Source of the DNA: CAVRQM01 sp963756975
GTDB lineage: Bacteria > Pseudomonadota > Alphaproteobacteria > Acetobacterales > Acetobacteraceae
Assembly: GCA_963756975.1 (NCBI GenBank)
Contig: CAVWPS010000002.1
Coordinates: 1,922,001-1,986,000, forward strand
Length of the DNA: 64,000 nucleotides
Direction: 5' to 3'
The notes beneath the pieces were generated by a model. That model had not been told where the DNA came from. It saw nothing but the letters and a program-made list of their open reading frames with translations, and did not search any database. Shown here in pieces: positions 39,685 to 48,658 of the stretch. A program made the translations under genes and the position numbers. Within the stretch, counting starts at the first letter, position 1. Every line of letters begins with the position of its first letter.

Positions 39685-40035
39685 ATGGAAACGCGGCAAG
39701 CCGTCGTGGCGCTCGGGGCACTCGCGCAAGATGTCCGGCTGACCGCATTTCGGTTGCTGGTCGCCGAAGGCCCCGAAGGCCTCGCGGCCGGAGTGATCTC
39801 CGATCGGCTCGGCGTCGCTCCGTCATCGTTAACCTTCCATCTTCGGCAATTGCTGCAGGCCGGTCTGGTGACCCAACGCCGCCGGAGCCGTCAGATCATC
39901 TATGCCGTCGATCATACGGCCATGAACCGCCTGCTCGCGTTTCTGACGGAGAACTGCTGCGGACGGGGCGATGCCGGTGTGGCCGCCTGCGAACCCTCGC
40001 TGTCGGTGGCTACACCGGGCACAGTGGCGGCGTGA
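39685..40035 (+). CDS. arsR: ArsR-family arsenic-responsive repressor
   Basis: This 116-residue winged-helix repressor has the recognition helix in PSSLTFHLRQLLQAGLV and a wing region RRRSRQIIYAVD. Two adjacent cysteines (about residues 91-92, TENCC) and a third at about 102 lie in the C-terminal part, where some ArsR types bind As(III). Binding would release DNA and induce aquaporin-arsC downstream. Upstream, TATGGTTGC occurs at 39644-39652 and again at 39673-39681, a direct repeat that might be its operator. Translation begins at 39685; the aquaporin follows 4 bases after the stop. Confidence 0.9.
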   Translation: METRQAVVALGALAQDVRLTAFRLLVAEGPEGLAAGVISDRLGVAPSSLTFHLRQLLQAGLVTQRRRSRQIIYAVDHTAMNRLLAFLTENCCGRGDAGVAACEPSLSVATPGTVAA

Positions 40036-40039
40036 GCGC

Positions 40040-40744
40040 ATGAGTGTCGCCTACGACCTCCCCCGCCGGCTCACGTCGGAGGCGCTCGGGACGGCGTTGC
40101 TGGTCGGGACGGTCGTCGGCTCGGGGATCATGGCCCAGTCGTTGACCCACGACGTGGCGCTCATGCTGCTCGGCAACACGATCGCGACCGGGGCGATCCT
40201 GGTCGTTCTGATCACCACGCTCGGCCCTGTTTCCGGCGCGCACTTCAATCCCGCCGTGTCGCTGGTGTTCGCGTTGCGGCGGGAGTTACCGGTGCGCGAC
40301 GCCGTGCAGTACGCGGGCGCGCAGGTCGCCGGTGGGATCGTGGGCACGATCGTCGCTCACCTGATGTTCGGGCTGGCGCTCCTCGACGTGTCGGAGAAAG
40401 TCCGCACAGGCGGCGCGCAATGGCTGTCCGAAGGCGTCGCGACGTTCGGCCTGATCCTGACGATCATCGCCGGCATCCGGTTCGAGCAGCGGGCCGTGCC
40501 CTGGCTGGTCGGCCTCTACATCACGGCCGCCTACTGGTTCACGTCGTCCACGTCGTTCGCCAATCCCGCCGTCGCGATCGCGCGGTCGTTGACCGACACG
40601 TTCTCCGGCATTCGTCCGATCGATTTGCCGGGCTTCGTCGCGGCACAACTGACCGGGGCCGTGTGCGCGATGGCGCTGGCCGGCTGGCTTCTGCGCGAAC
40701 CGAGCCGGCGCATCGTTCCCCTTAAGGCGGAGGCGCGGCTATGA
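40040..40744 (+). CDS. Aquaporin-family channel (AqpS-like arsenic channel)
   Basis: This 234-residue MIP-family channel has six hydrophobic segments and two NPA boxes (HFNPAVSL and FANPAVAIAR), with the aromatic/Arg selectivity-filter Arg after the second. It lies between arsR and arsC. In Sinorhizobium meliloti such an aquaglyceroporin (AqpS) lets arsenite made by ArsC run out of the cell, replacing the ArsB/Acr3 pump. That role is inferred here from the operon. It overlaps arsC by 4 bases. Confidence 0.9.
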   Translation: MSVAYDLPRRLTSEALGTALLVGTVVGSGIMAQSLTHDVALMLLGNTIATGAILVVLITTLGPVSGAHFNPAVSLVFALRRELPVRDAVQYAGAQVAGGIVGTIVAHLMFGLALLDVSEKVRTGGAQWLSEGVATFGLILTIIAGIRFEQRAVPWLVGLYITAAYWFTSSTSFANPAVAIARSLTDTFSGIRPIDLPGFVAAQLTGAVCAMALAGWLLREPSRRIVPLKAEARL

Positions 40745-41154
40745 CCGTGACGATCTACCACAATCCGGCGTGCGGCACGTCGCGCAACACGCTCGCCATG
40801 ATCCGCGCCACAGGCGTCGAGCCTGTCATCGTCGACTATCTGACGGCGCCCCCGACGCGTGACGAACTCCGTTCGCTCGTTAGCCGAATGGGGCTCACCA
40901 TCCGCGACATCCTGCGCCGGAAAGACACGCCATTCGAAGCGCTCGGCCTGGACGACCCGTCGCTGACGGATGACACGCTTCTCGATGCGATCGAACGCGA
41001 TCCGATTCTAATCAACCGGCCGATCGTGGTGACGCCCAAGGGCGTGCGGTTGTGCCGGCCATCCGAGCAGGTGCTCGATCTGCTGAACGCACCGCTGCCG
41101 GCCGACTTCGAGAAGGAGGACGGCGAGCGGATCGCGGCGCGACGGGAGAGCTAG
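40741..41154 (+). CDS. arsC: Glutaredoxin-dependent arsenate reductase
   Basis: This 137-residue ArsC of the glutaredoxin-linked type has the catalytic Cys at residue 11 in YHNPACGTSRN, and the anion-binding Arg residues appear in NRPIVVTPKGVRLCRP. It reduces arsenate to arsenite in the cytosol. The ATG at 40741 overlaps the aquaporin stop. Its stop TAG and the stop of the convergent permease share the CTAG at 41151-41154. Confidence 0.94.
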   Translation: MTVTIYHNPACGTSRNTLAMIRATGVEPVIVDYLTAPPTRDELRSLVSRMGLTIRDILRRKDTPFEALGLDDPSLTDDTLLDAIERDPILINRPIVVTPKGVRLCRPSEQVLDLLNAPLPADFEKEDGERIAARRES

Positions 41155-41993
41155 CCTTTGACCGCGCCGGCGGACAGCCCGGCGACGAGGTAGCGTTGCA
41201 ACACGGCGAAGAACAGGCAGGCGGGGATCAGGCCCAGGACGGCGGCGGCCATCATCTGCCCCCAGTCGACGGCGAACTTGCCGATGAACGTCAGCAGGCC
41301 GACCGCGAACGTCTTGCTGTTCTCGTCGCTGATCAGCATCAGCGCGAACAGCAACTCGGACCACGCGGCGGTGAACACGAAGCCGACCGTCGCACCCATG
41401 CCCGGCAACGTCAGCGGCAGCACGATCTTGCGGATCGCCTGCGGGCGCGTGGCACCGTCGATCGCCGCCGCCTCCTCAAGCTCGCGCGGGATGCCGTCGA
41501 AGAACGACTGCATCAGGAAGCTCGCGAACGGGACGTTGAACGCGGTGTAGACGATGACGAGGCCGAGCAGGCTGTCGGTCAGGCCCAGGGTCGACATGAT
41601 CCGGTAGAGCGGCGGGATCACCATCACCAGCGGGAACGTCTGCGTCAGCAGCAGGACCACGGCGACGGACGCGCGGCCCCGGAAATCGAGGCGCGACAGC
41701 GCGTAGCCGGCGGACGACGCGATGATCGTCGCGAAGATCGCGGTGCCGACCGAGACGACGATCGAATTGACGAAATAGCGCGGAAAATCGCTCTCCCGCA
41801 GCACGCGGACATAATTCTCGAACGTCGTCGTGCTCGGCCATAGCGGCGTGCCCTCGGTGTAGAGCAGCGACGACGGCGTCATGCTGATCTTCAGCGTCCA
41901 GAACAGCGGAAACAGCGCGAACACGACGAAGGCTGCGATCGCCAGGACGAAGCCGACCCGCGCGGGAACACGCGCCTTCGCGCCCGCGATCAT
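41151..41993 (-). CDS. Carbohydrate ABC transporter permease (MalG-like)
   Basis: This 280-residue inner-membrane permease has about six hydrophobic segments; EEAAAIDGATRPQAIRKIVLPLTLPG is the EAA loop that docks the ATPase. It pairs with the MalF-like permease, overlapping by 4 bases at 41990-41993. It belongs to a carbohydrate uptake (CUT1) importer whose ATPase is not encoded nearby. The apparent 558-residue open frame is this gene plus an out-of-frame shadow of the upstream permease. Confidence 0.93.
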   Translation of the reverse strand: MIAGAKARVPARVGFVLAIAAFVVFALFPLFWTLKISMTPSSLLYTEGTPLWPSTTTFENYVRVLRESDFPRYFVNSIVVSVGTAIFATIIASSAGYALSRLDFRGRASVAVVLLLTQTFPLVMVIPPLYRIMSTLGLTDSLLGLVIVYTAFNVPFASFLMQSFFDGIPRELEEAAAIDGATRPQAIRKIVLPLTLPGMGATVGFVFTAAWSELLFALMLISDENSKTFAVGLLTFIGKFAVDWGQMMAAAVLGLIPACLFFAVLQRYLVAGLSAGAVKG

Positions 41994-42862
41994 GCGTAGC
42001 GCCGCCGCAGCCGGATCAGCACCAGCGCGTACGCGATCAGCAGCGCCAGCAGCAGGATCGACACCGCACTGGCGTAGCCGCGATCGAGCGAGCGGAACGC
42101 GGTGACGTAGACGTAGGTCGCGACCGTGTTGGTGGCGCCGGCCGGGCCGCCGCCGGTCATGACGAAGATCAGGTCGGCGAACGTCGCGATCCAGATCGTG
42201 CGCAGCATCACCGTGATCGCGACGGTCGGCGTCAGGAATGGCCAGGTGATCGTGACGAAGCGCTGAAACCCCGAAGCGCCGTCGATCGCCGCCGCCTCGT
42301 ACAAATCGTCCGGGATGGTTTTCAACGCCGCCAGCAGCGTGATCGCGAAGAACGGCACGCCGAACCAGACATTCGCCGTGATCGGCCCCCACATCGCGGT
42401 TGCCGGATCGGACAGGATCGAGGTCTGCGGCGTGCCGATCCCGAACGTCGCCATCACCTTCGGCAACGGCCCGATCACCGGGTTCAGCAGCCAAGCCCAG
42501 GTGAGGCCGGCGAGGAACGTCGGCACCGCCCATGGCAGGAACACCAGCGCCTGCACGATCGAGCGGCCGCGGAACTTGCGGTTGAGCAGCATCGCCAGTG
42601 CGAGGCCGAGGGCGAACTGCAGCACGAGGCTTGCGACCGTCCACCACAGCGTGTTGCGCAGCGCGTCGCCGAGCACCGGGTCGTGCAGCATTTTCGCGTA
42701 CTGGCCGAGGCCCACGTATTCCGACCGGAACGCGGAGAAATGCCGCAGCGAGAAGCCGAAGCCGACGATCAGCGGCACCAGCAGCACGGCCGTGAGCAGC
42801 GACAGCGCCGGTGCCAAGTACAGCCATGGCTCCAGCGCGCGACGGAAACGAGCGTGTGTCAC
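41990..42862 (-). CDS. Carbohydrate ABC transporter permease (MalF-like)
   Basis: This 290-residue permease has six membrane segments and the EAA loop YEAAAIDGASGFQRFVTITWPFLTP. It forms the membrane channel with the MalG-like subunit and follows the binding-protein gene by about 19 bases. The start MTHARFRRALEPWLYLAPALS is a normal N-terminus for short MalF-type proteins that lack the extra periplasmic domain. Confidence 0.93.
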   Translation of the reverse strand: MTHARFRRALEPWLYLAPALSLLTAVLLVPLIVGFGFSLRHFSAFRSEYVGLGQYAKMLHDPVLGDALRNTLWWTVASLVLQFALGLALAMLLNRKFRGRSIVQALVFLPWAVPTFLAGLTWAWLLNPVIGPLPKVMATFGIGTPQTSILSDPATAMWGPITANVWFGVPFFAITLLAALKTIPDDLYEAAAIDGASGFQRFVTITWPFLTPTVAITVMLRTIWIATFADLIFVMTGGGPAGATNTVATYVYVTAFRSLDRGYASAVSILLLALLIAYALVLIRLRRRYA

Positions 42863-42881
42863 GTCGCGCGCTGGATCGTGG

Positions 42882-44153
42882 TTACTTCTTCGCCTTCGCC
42901 AGATACGCCTGCTGCTCGCCGTTCAGATACGTCGCCCACTCGCCCGTCACGTCGGCCGCCGTGCGCTGGCCGAGCAGCGCCTGCTGATACGTTTTGACCG
43001 AGATGTTGTCGTAGAAGTTGCCGAGGTTCTCGAGCTGCGACGGGACCGTCACCAGCTGATACGTCTTCGGGTCGTTCAGTTCGGCGAACCAGCCGGCGAA
43101 CTTGTCGCTGCCGAAGAACGGATCCTGCGTCGCGGTTTTGTAGATCGGCAGCGTGCCGACGAACTTCGACCACGCCAGGTTGTTGTCCGGGCTGCCGAGC
43201 CAGGAAATCAGCTTCCACGACGCATCCTGATCGTGGCTGTTGGCGAACATCGCCCAGCCGCTGTAGCCGAGCGACGGGAACGCGTGACCGCCCGGCCCGG
43301 TCGGCATCGGCGTCACGCCGAAATCGGCGGCGGGCATCTTGTCCGAAATGCCGATCAGCGCGTCCGGGTCCTGATCGAGCATCGCGCAGGTGGACGAATA
43401 GAACCCCGAGACGACCTCGTTGAACGCCCAGCCGACGCTGTCCTTCGGCGCGTAGCCCTTTTGATAGATGTCGACGAGCGTTTGCAGACCCTTGACCGAG
43501 CCCGGATCCGAGAACGTCGACTTGCCGTTCGCGTCGAAATAGCCGGCCTTGTCGTCCATCGTATTCATGAAAATCTGCACGCCGCCGAAGCCGCCGGCCC
43601 CGCCGCGCAGGCAGTAGCCGTATTTGCCCGGGGTCGCGCTGATCTTCGCCGCGTCGGCCATGAAATCGTCCATGGTCTTCGGCGGGCCGTCGATCCCGGC
43701 CTGCTTGAACATGGCCTTGTTCCAGAACAGGGCGCGAACGTAATACCCGTAGGGCAACATGTATTGCTTGCCGTCGACGACCGAGCCGAGCTGGATCGCG
43801 CGCTCGCCCAGATCCTTCGTGTTCGGCCACTTCGCCATGTAGGGGCCGAGGTCCTGCAACTGGCCGTTATTGGCGTACAGGCCGAGCCAGCGCTCCGGCA
43901 TTTCCACCACGTCGGGCGTGTCGCCGGCCTGCACCATGTTGAGGAACTTCTCGAACGCCTGGCCCCACGGCAGCGACGTCACCTCGACATGCACGCCGGG
44001 CGTCGCCGCCTCGAACGCGGCGACCTGCTTTTTCAGCAACTCGGTGCGCGGCGGGCTGGTGATGACCTCGACCAGTTTCAGCGTCGTGTCGGCCAGCGCC
44101 GGGGTCGCGAGCAACGTGCAGCCCAGAAGGGCCGCCGCGAACGTCCGCATCAT
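42882..44153 (-). CDS. Carbohydrate ABC transporter substrate-binding protein
   Basis: This 423-residue periplasmic binding protein of the MalE/UgpB cluster has a signal peptide (MMRTFAAALLGCTLLATPALA). The fold markers are VHVEVTSLPWGQAFEKFLNMVQAGDTPDVVEM and MLPYGYYVRALFWNK. It captures a sugar or oligosaccharide for the permeases downstream. Two adjacent ATGs (44153 and 44150) make the exact start ambiguous. It lies 11 bases after the metC-like gene on the same strand, so they may share a transcript. Confidence 0.92.
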   Translation of the reverse strand: MMRTFAAALLGCTLLATPALADTTLKLVEVITSPPRTELLKKQVAAFEAATPGVHVEVTSLPWGQAFEKFLNMVQAGDTPDVVEMPERWLGLYANNGQLQDLGPYMAKWPNTKDLGERAIQLGSVVDGKQYMLPYGYYVRALFWNKAMFKQAGIDGPPKTMDDFMADAAKISATPGKYGYCLRGGAGGFGGVQIFMNTMDDKAGYFDANGKSTFSDPGSVKGLQTLVDIYQKGYAPKDSVGWAFNEVVSGFYSSTCAMLDQDPDALIGISDKMPAADFGVTPMPTGPGGHAFPSLGYSGWAMFANSHDQDASWKLISWLGSPDNNLAWSKFVGTLPIYKTATQDPFFGSDKFAGWFAELNDPKTYQLVTVPSQLENLGNFYDNISVKTYQQALLGQRTAADVTGEWATYLNGEQQAYLAKAKK

Positions 44154-44164
44154 GGAAAGTCTCC

Positions 44165-45346
44165 CTATCGTGTTGCGGCGCTGAACGCCTGTTCCAGATC
44201 GTTCCACAGGTCGTCCGTGGTCTCCAGGCCGACATTGAGCCGGACCAGCCGTTCGGTCACGCCGAATTTTGACATCGAGTTGACGCCGGGTGTCTGCCGC
44301 AGGGACGCCATGGCCGGAACGATGAGGCTCTCGTGCCCGCCCCAGCTCACCCCCATCCGGAACAGTTTGAGCGCATCGGCAAAGGCGGGGATGTCGATCG
44401 CCTCGTCCGCCTCGAAGCTGAACAGGCCGGTCGTGCCATGCAGGGTGGCGCGGCCGGGGTGGTTGCTGAACGCCGGGTGGTGGACCCGGGCGACGCCCTT
44501 GTGCTCGCGCAGCCGCTCGGCGATGGCGAGCCCGCTGCGCTCGTGCTGCAGCAGCCGGATCGGCAGAGTGCGCAGGCCGCGCAGCAGCAGCCACGCCTCG
44601 AACGGGGACAGTTTCGCGCCGAGCACCGGGTAGGCGCGGGTGTTGACCTGCGCCATGTGGGCGGCCGAACCGGACAGCACGCCCGCGACCACGTCCGAAT
44701 GGCCGCCGAGGTATTTGCTGGCCGAGTGCAGGACGAGGTCGATGCCGTGCGCGATCGGCTGCTGGAACAGCGGGGTCGCCCAGGAATTGTCGATCACGCT
44801 GATCGCCCCGTGCGCGCGAGCGGCGGCGGCAAGGCGGGGCAGCTCCTGCAGCTCGAACACCATCGAGGTCGGGCTTTCGAGATAGAGCATTTTCGCCCCC
44901 GGCAGCGCCGCCTCCACGGCGTCCGCGTCCGAGCCGTCGACGTAGGTGACCGAGATGCCGAGGTGCGGGAGCAGCCGCTCGAACAGCCGGAATGCGTCGC
45001 CGTACAGGTGGTTCACGGCCACGATCCGCTCGCCCTGACCCACGAACGCCAGCACGGCCGCGCTGATGGCGGCCATGCCGGAGGAGAACGCGCGGGACGC
45101 CTCGGCCCCTTCGAGGGCGGCGATCCGGCTCTCGAACTCCATCACCGTCGGGTTGTCGCCCCGGCTGTAGATCGGCCGGCGGATCTTGCCCGCGAAGGCG
45201 TCTTCCATCTCGGCATAGGTGCGGAAGGTGAACAGCGAGGTCTGGTAGATCGGCGGCACGACCGGGTCGTGCGGGAGGTTGCCGTCGTGGCTTAGGAGGG
45301 TGGTGGCACGGGCGAGGATTTGGGCGCGGTCTGGGGGCGTGGTCAT
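44165..45346 (-). CDS. Cystathionine gamma-synthase/beta-lyase family protein (MetC-like)
   Basis: This 393-residue PLP enzyme of trans-sulfuration has YSRGDNPTV, ASRAFSSGMAAI, DNSWATPLFQQP (the DN(S/T) motif binding cofactor), and HSASKYLGGHSDV with the PLP lysine at about residue 211. Close relatives are cystathionine beta-lyases, which yield homocysteine for methionine synthesis, but gamma-synthase or other lyase activity cannot be excluded. The ATG at 45346 (MTTPPDR) is the right start; the longer frame to 45751 runs through the toxin gene. It lies between doc and the sugar importer. Confidence 0.92.
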   Translation of the reverse strand: MTTPPDRAQILARATTLLSHDGNLPHDPVVPPIYQTSLFTFRTYAEMEDAFAGKIRRPIYSRGDNPTVMEFESRIAALEGAEASRAFSSGMAAISAAVLAFVGQGERIVAVNHLYGDAFRLFERLLPHLGISVTYVDGSDADAVEAALPGAKMLYLESPTSMVFELQELPRLAAAARAHGAISVIDNSWATPLFQQPIAHGIDLVLHSASKYLGGHSDVVAGVLSGSAAHMAQVNTRAYPVLGAKLSPFEAWLLLRGLRTLPIRLLQHERSGLAIAERLREHKGVARVHHPAFSNHPGRATLHGTTGLFSFEADEAIDIPAFADALKLFRMGVSWGGHESLIVPAMASLRQTPGVNSMSKFGVTERLVRLNVGLETTDDLWNDLEQAFSAATR

Positions 45347-45377
45347 CGGCGGACCGTCCCGCGCGACGTGGAGTTCG

Positions 45378-45776
45378 TCAACCGGCGCTCGCCCCGGATA
45401 TGGCGCGAAGCCAGGCGGCGAACGCGTGTTCCGTGGAGTTGCCGCCCGCAAGTCGAACCATGGCATCGACGGCATCGCCCGTGGCGGGAGCGGCGATGCC
45501 GCCCAGTGCCAAAAACAGCACGCAAGCCGCCCAAGCGGTGCGCTTGTTGCCATCGTTGAACGGGTGCGCGCGAGCGATGCCGAAGGCGTAAGCGGCCGCG
45601 AGATCGAAAAGGTCCAGATCGCCCGGACCAGCATAGAAAAACTTGTGTTCCGGCCGGGCCAACGCTGCCAGTAAACCATTGTGGTCACGGACGCCGGGCA
45701 GGCCTCCGAACGCTTGGACAGCACGCTCATGCAGCAGCAGGACGGCTTCAAAACGCAAGAAGACCGGCGGGATCAA
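45378..45776 (-). CDS. doc: Doc-type (death-on-curing) Fic-fold toxin
   Basis: This 132-residue small Fic-fold protein has the active-site motif [10 protein letters not shown] at about residues 71-80. The Lys in place of the second Gly of Fic (HPFxxGNGR) is the mark of Doc, which phosphorylates elongation factor EF-Tu and stops translation. Its ATG overlaps the stop of the AbrB-like antitoxin (45773-45776). The pair is a type II toxin-antitoxin module. It sits inside an otherwise metabolic run of genes between ilvD and metC. Confidence 0.92.
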   Translation of the reverse strand: MIPPVFLRFEAVLLLHERAVQAFGGLPGVRDHNGLLAALARPEHKFFYAGPGDLDLFDLAAAYAFGIARAHPFNDGNKRTAWAACVLFLALGGIAAPATGDAVDAMVRLAGGNSTEHAFAAWLRAISGASAG

Positions 45777-46000
45777 ACCCCGGCGAGTGACCGCAATACG
45801 GTCGCGTGGTCCGACAGGACGGCCTCCGCCACCTCGAGCTGACGCTCCAGCTCCGGGTCGTGGGGCAACAGTTTCAGGCCGTCCGCAAGCTCGACGACGA
45901 TGAACCGCTGGCCGGCCTTCAAGCCGAACCGGTCACGGAGGTCGGACGGAAAGGTGAGCCCGACGGACTCACCCTCCTGGTGGACCGTGACGGTGGTCAC
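45773..46000 (-). CDS. AbrB/MazE-family antitoxin paired with Doc
   Basis: This 75-residue protein has a swapped-hairpin AbrB DNA-binding fold ([33 protein letters not shown], about residues 4-36) and a variable C-terminal half expected to bind and block the toxin. It starts with GTG at 46000, where the GTG overlaps the ilvD TGA, and its stop overlaps the doc ATG. Translation of antitoxin and toxin is thus coupled to the end of ilvD. The antitoxin presumably also represses its own genes. Confidence 0.88.
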   Translation of the reverse strand: MTTVTVHQEGESVGLTFPSDLRDRFGLKAGQRFIVVELADGLKLLPHDPELERQLEVAEAVLSDHATVLRSLAGV

Positions 46001-47830
46001 GGCACGACCCGAACCGCGCCCTTGCTGGCACTCGTCGTAAACGCCGCGTACGCCCGCAGCGCCTGACTGACCTTCCGCGTCCGAACCTCGGCCGGATGCC
46101 AGCCCGAAAGATCCTGGGCCGCCCGGCGCTCCGCCAATTCCGCGTCCGGCACGTCGAGGTGGACGGTGCGGTTCGGGATGTCGAACCGGATCATGTCGCC
46201 CTCGCGCACCAGCCCGATCGTGCCGCCCTCCGCCGCCTCGGGCGACACGTGGCCGACCGACAGCCCGGACGAGCCGCCCGAGAACCGGCCGTCCGTCAGC
46301 AGCGCGCACACCTTCCCGAGCTTCTTCGACTTCAGGTAGCTCGTCGGATACAGCATCTCCTGCATCCCCGGCCCGCCGCGCGGCCCCTCGTAGCGGATCA
46401 CCACCACGTCGCCCGCCGCGACGCGGCCGTTCAGGATCGCGTCGACCGAGCTGTCCTGGCTCTCGAACACCCGCGCCGGGCCCTCGAACACCAGGATCGA
46501 CGCGTCGACACCGGCTGTTTTGACGATGCAGCCGTCCTCGGCGAGGTTGCCGTACAGGACCGCCAAGCCGCCGTCCTTGCTGAACGCCGTCTCGACCTCG
46601 CGGATGACGCCCTTCTCGCGGTCGACGTCCAGCGTGTCCCACCGGCTGCTCTGGCTGAACGCGGTCTGCGTCGGCACGCCGCCCGGCGCCGCGCGGAAGA
46701 ATTTCTCGACCGACTCGCTGTGGCTGACCGTGACGTCCCAGCGCTCGAGCGCGGCACCCATCGTCGGCGCGTGCACGGTCGCGCACTCGGTATGGATCAG
46801 CCCGCCGCGCGCCAGCGACCCCAGAATGCCCATGATCCCGCCGGCGCGGTGGACGTCCTCGACATGCACGTCGGCCACGGCGGGGGCCACCTTGCACACC
46901 ACCGGCACGTGCCGGCTGAGGCGGTCGATGTCGGCCATGGTGAAGTCGACGCCCGGCCTCCTGAGCGGCGGCCAGCAGGTGCAGCACCGTGTTGGTCGAG
47001 CCGCCCATGGCGATGTCGAGCGTCATCGCATTCTCGAACGCGGCGAAGGTCGCGATGCCGCGCGGCAACGCGGTCGCGTCGTCCTGCCCGTACCAGCGCT
47101 GGCACAGATCGACCACGACCCGGCCCGCCTCCTCGAACAGATGCCGCCGGTCGGCGTGGGTCGCGAGCGTCGTGCCGTTGCCGGGCAGGGCGAGCCCCAG
47201 CGCCTCGGTCAGGCAGTTCATCGAGTTCGCGGTGAACATGCCCGAGCACGATCCGCAGGTCGGGCACGCCGAACGCTCGATCACGGCGACGTCCGCGTCG
47301 CTGACCGAGCCGTCGGCGGCGGCGACCATGGCGTCGATCAGGTCGATGCTGCGGGTGATGCCGGACAGGTTGACCTTGCCGGCCTCCATCGGGCCGCCGG
47401 AGACGAACACGACCGGGATGTTGATCCGCATCGCCGCCATCAGCATGCCGGGCGTGATCTTGTCGCAGTTGGAGATGCAGACCATCGCGTCGGCACAGTG
47501 CGCGTTGACCATGTATTCGACGCTGTCGGCGATCAGCTCGCGGGACGGCAGCGAATACAGCATCCCGTCATGGCCCATGGCGATGCCGTCGTCGACCGCG
47601 ATGGTGTTCATCTCCTTGGCGACCCCGCCCGCCGCCTCGATTTCCCGCGCGACGATCGAGCCCAGATTTCGTAGATGAACGTGACCGGGGACGAATTCCG
47701 TAAAACTGTTGACGACGGCGATGATCGGCTTGCCGAAATCGCCGTCCTTCATGCCGGTCGCGCGCCACAGGCCGCGGGCGCCGGCCATGTTGCGGCCGTG
47801 GGTTGTGGTGCGGGAGCGGAGCTGCGGCAT
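45997..47830 (-). CDS. ilvD: Dihydroxy-acid dehydratase, frameshifted
   Basis: IlvD dehydrates dihydroxy acids in valine, isoleucine and leucine synthesis using an Fe-S cluster. The N-terminal two-thirds (from [10 protein letters not shown]) hold [31 protein letters not shown] and the cluster cysteines; the C-terminal third ([14 protein letters not shown] onward) holds [23 protein letters not shown]. These parts are in different frames. The break is at 46952-46954, where a run of three C (G on the coding strand) should be two: EAG then continues into VDFTMADID. Corrected length is about 610 residues, normal. The start CATG is shared with the divergent M15 peptidase gene; the stop overlaps the antitoxin GTG. 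Confidence 0.94.
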
Positions 47831-48593
47831 GGGGTTCTCTTTCGCTAGATCGACGAAGTTTAGCGCGCGTGCGGCGGCGGCCGCCATGGCGATGGCCGCG
47901 ATGCTGACCGGACGTCCGGCGATGGCCCAGAGCGCCCTCAACCAGAGCCCTCTAGATGGGTTGGTCGAGGCCTATCCGGAGGCCCTGGCCGGCCATACGG
48001 ACAATGAGGTGATCTGGCGCGACGGGACACGGACGCCGGTGGGCGTCGTGACCGGCGATCTGGAGCGCGCGACCCTGGCGGACCAGATGTCGGAGCCGTA
48101 CGTCGCCGGCCCCCCGACCCCGCCCGCCGGCGACCCGGGGCGGCTGCGCGACCGGGCATTCTTCGACCACATGTACGGCGATTGCACGCGCGGGGAGGTG
48201 GAGCCGCACCTGGTCACCGTCGACTGGTTCGGCCAGCGGCTGCGGGTCACCTCGGTCAACGGCGTCGCGGCCGCGCTGATGGCGGTCGAAGCCGAGATCG
48301 CGGCCATGGACCCGGCAATCCATCATGCCGCGTCGCCCTCGGCCGGCGCCTATCTGTGCCGGGACACGCGCGGCGAGCACGCGCCGTCGATGCACGCGTA
48401 TGGGGCGGCGATCGACCTGAACGTCGCGGTCAGCGATTACTGGCGCTGGGGTGGCGGGGCGTGGCGCAACCGGATCCCGGCCGAGATCGTGGCCGCGTTC
48501 GAGCGGCACGGGTTTATCTGGGGCGGACGCTGGCGGCATTTCGACACGATGCATTTCGAGTACCGGCCGGAGGTTTCGGGTCCTCGCGGCTAG
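47829..48593 (+). CDS. M15-family peptidase (D-Ala-D-Ala carboxypeptidase-like)
   Basis: This 254-residue exported Zn peptidase has a signal peptide from the ATG at 47829 ([11 protein letters not shown]...RPAMAQS). The M15 motifs are [12 protein letters not shown] (Zn ligands His and Asp) and [11 protein letters not shown] (catalytic Glu-side and Zn-ligand His). It should cleave D-amino-acid peptide bonds in cell-wall material. A later ATG at 47886 would leave a weaker signal. Its start codon shares a CATG with ilvD on the other strand. Confidence 0.87.
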   Translation: MGFSFARSTKFSARAAAAAMAMAAMLTGRPAMAQSALNQSPLDGLVEAYPEALAGHTDNEVIWRDGTRTPVGVVTGDLERATLADQMSEPYVAGPPTPPAGDPGRLRDRAFFDHMYGDCTRGEVEPHLVTVDWFGQRLRVTSVNGVAAALMAVEAEIAAMDPAIHHAASPSAGAYLCRDTRGEHAPSMHAYGAAIDLNVAVSDYWRWGGGAWRNRIPAEIVAAFERHGFIWGGRWRHFDTMHFEYRPEVSGPRG

Positions 48594-48658
48594 GCCGGTC
48601 GGCTGGTGAAGCGCTCCGTCATCCGTCATATTGCCGCGAATATTTCGGGAGCGGGCGA

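Noticed and set aside
41151..42827. 558-residue permease fusion
   Set aside because: The MalG-like protein starts at 41993 with an ATGA overlap; the upstream part is an out-of-frame shadow of the MalF-like gene.
45773..47941. 722-codon frame joining ilvD with an AbrB domain
   Set aside because: The ilvD frameshift at 46952 lets the frame run on through out-of-frame ilvD into the antitoxin; they are separate genes.
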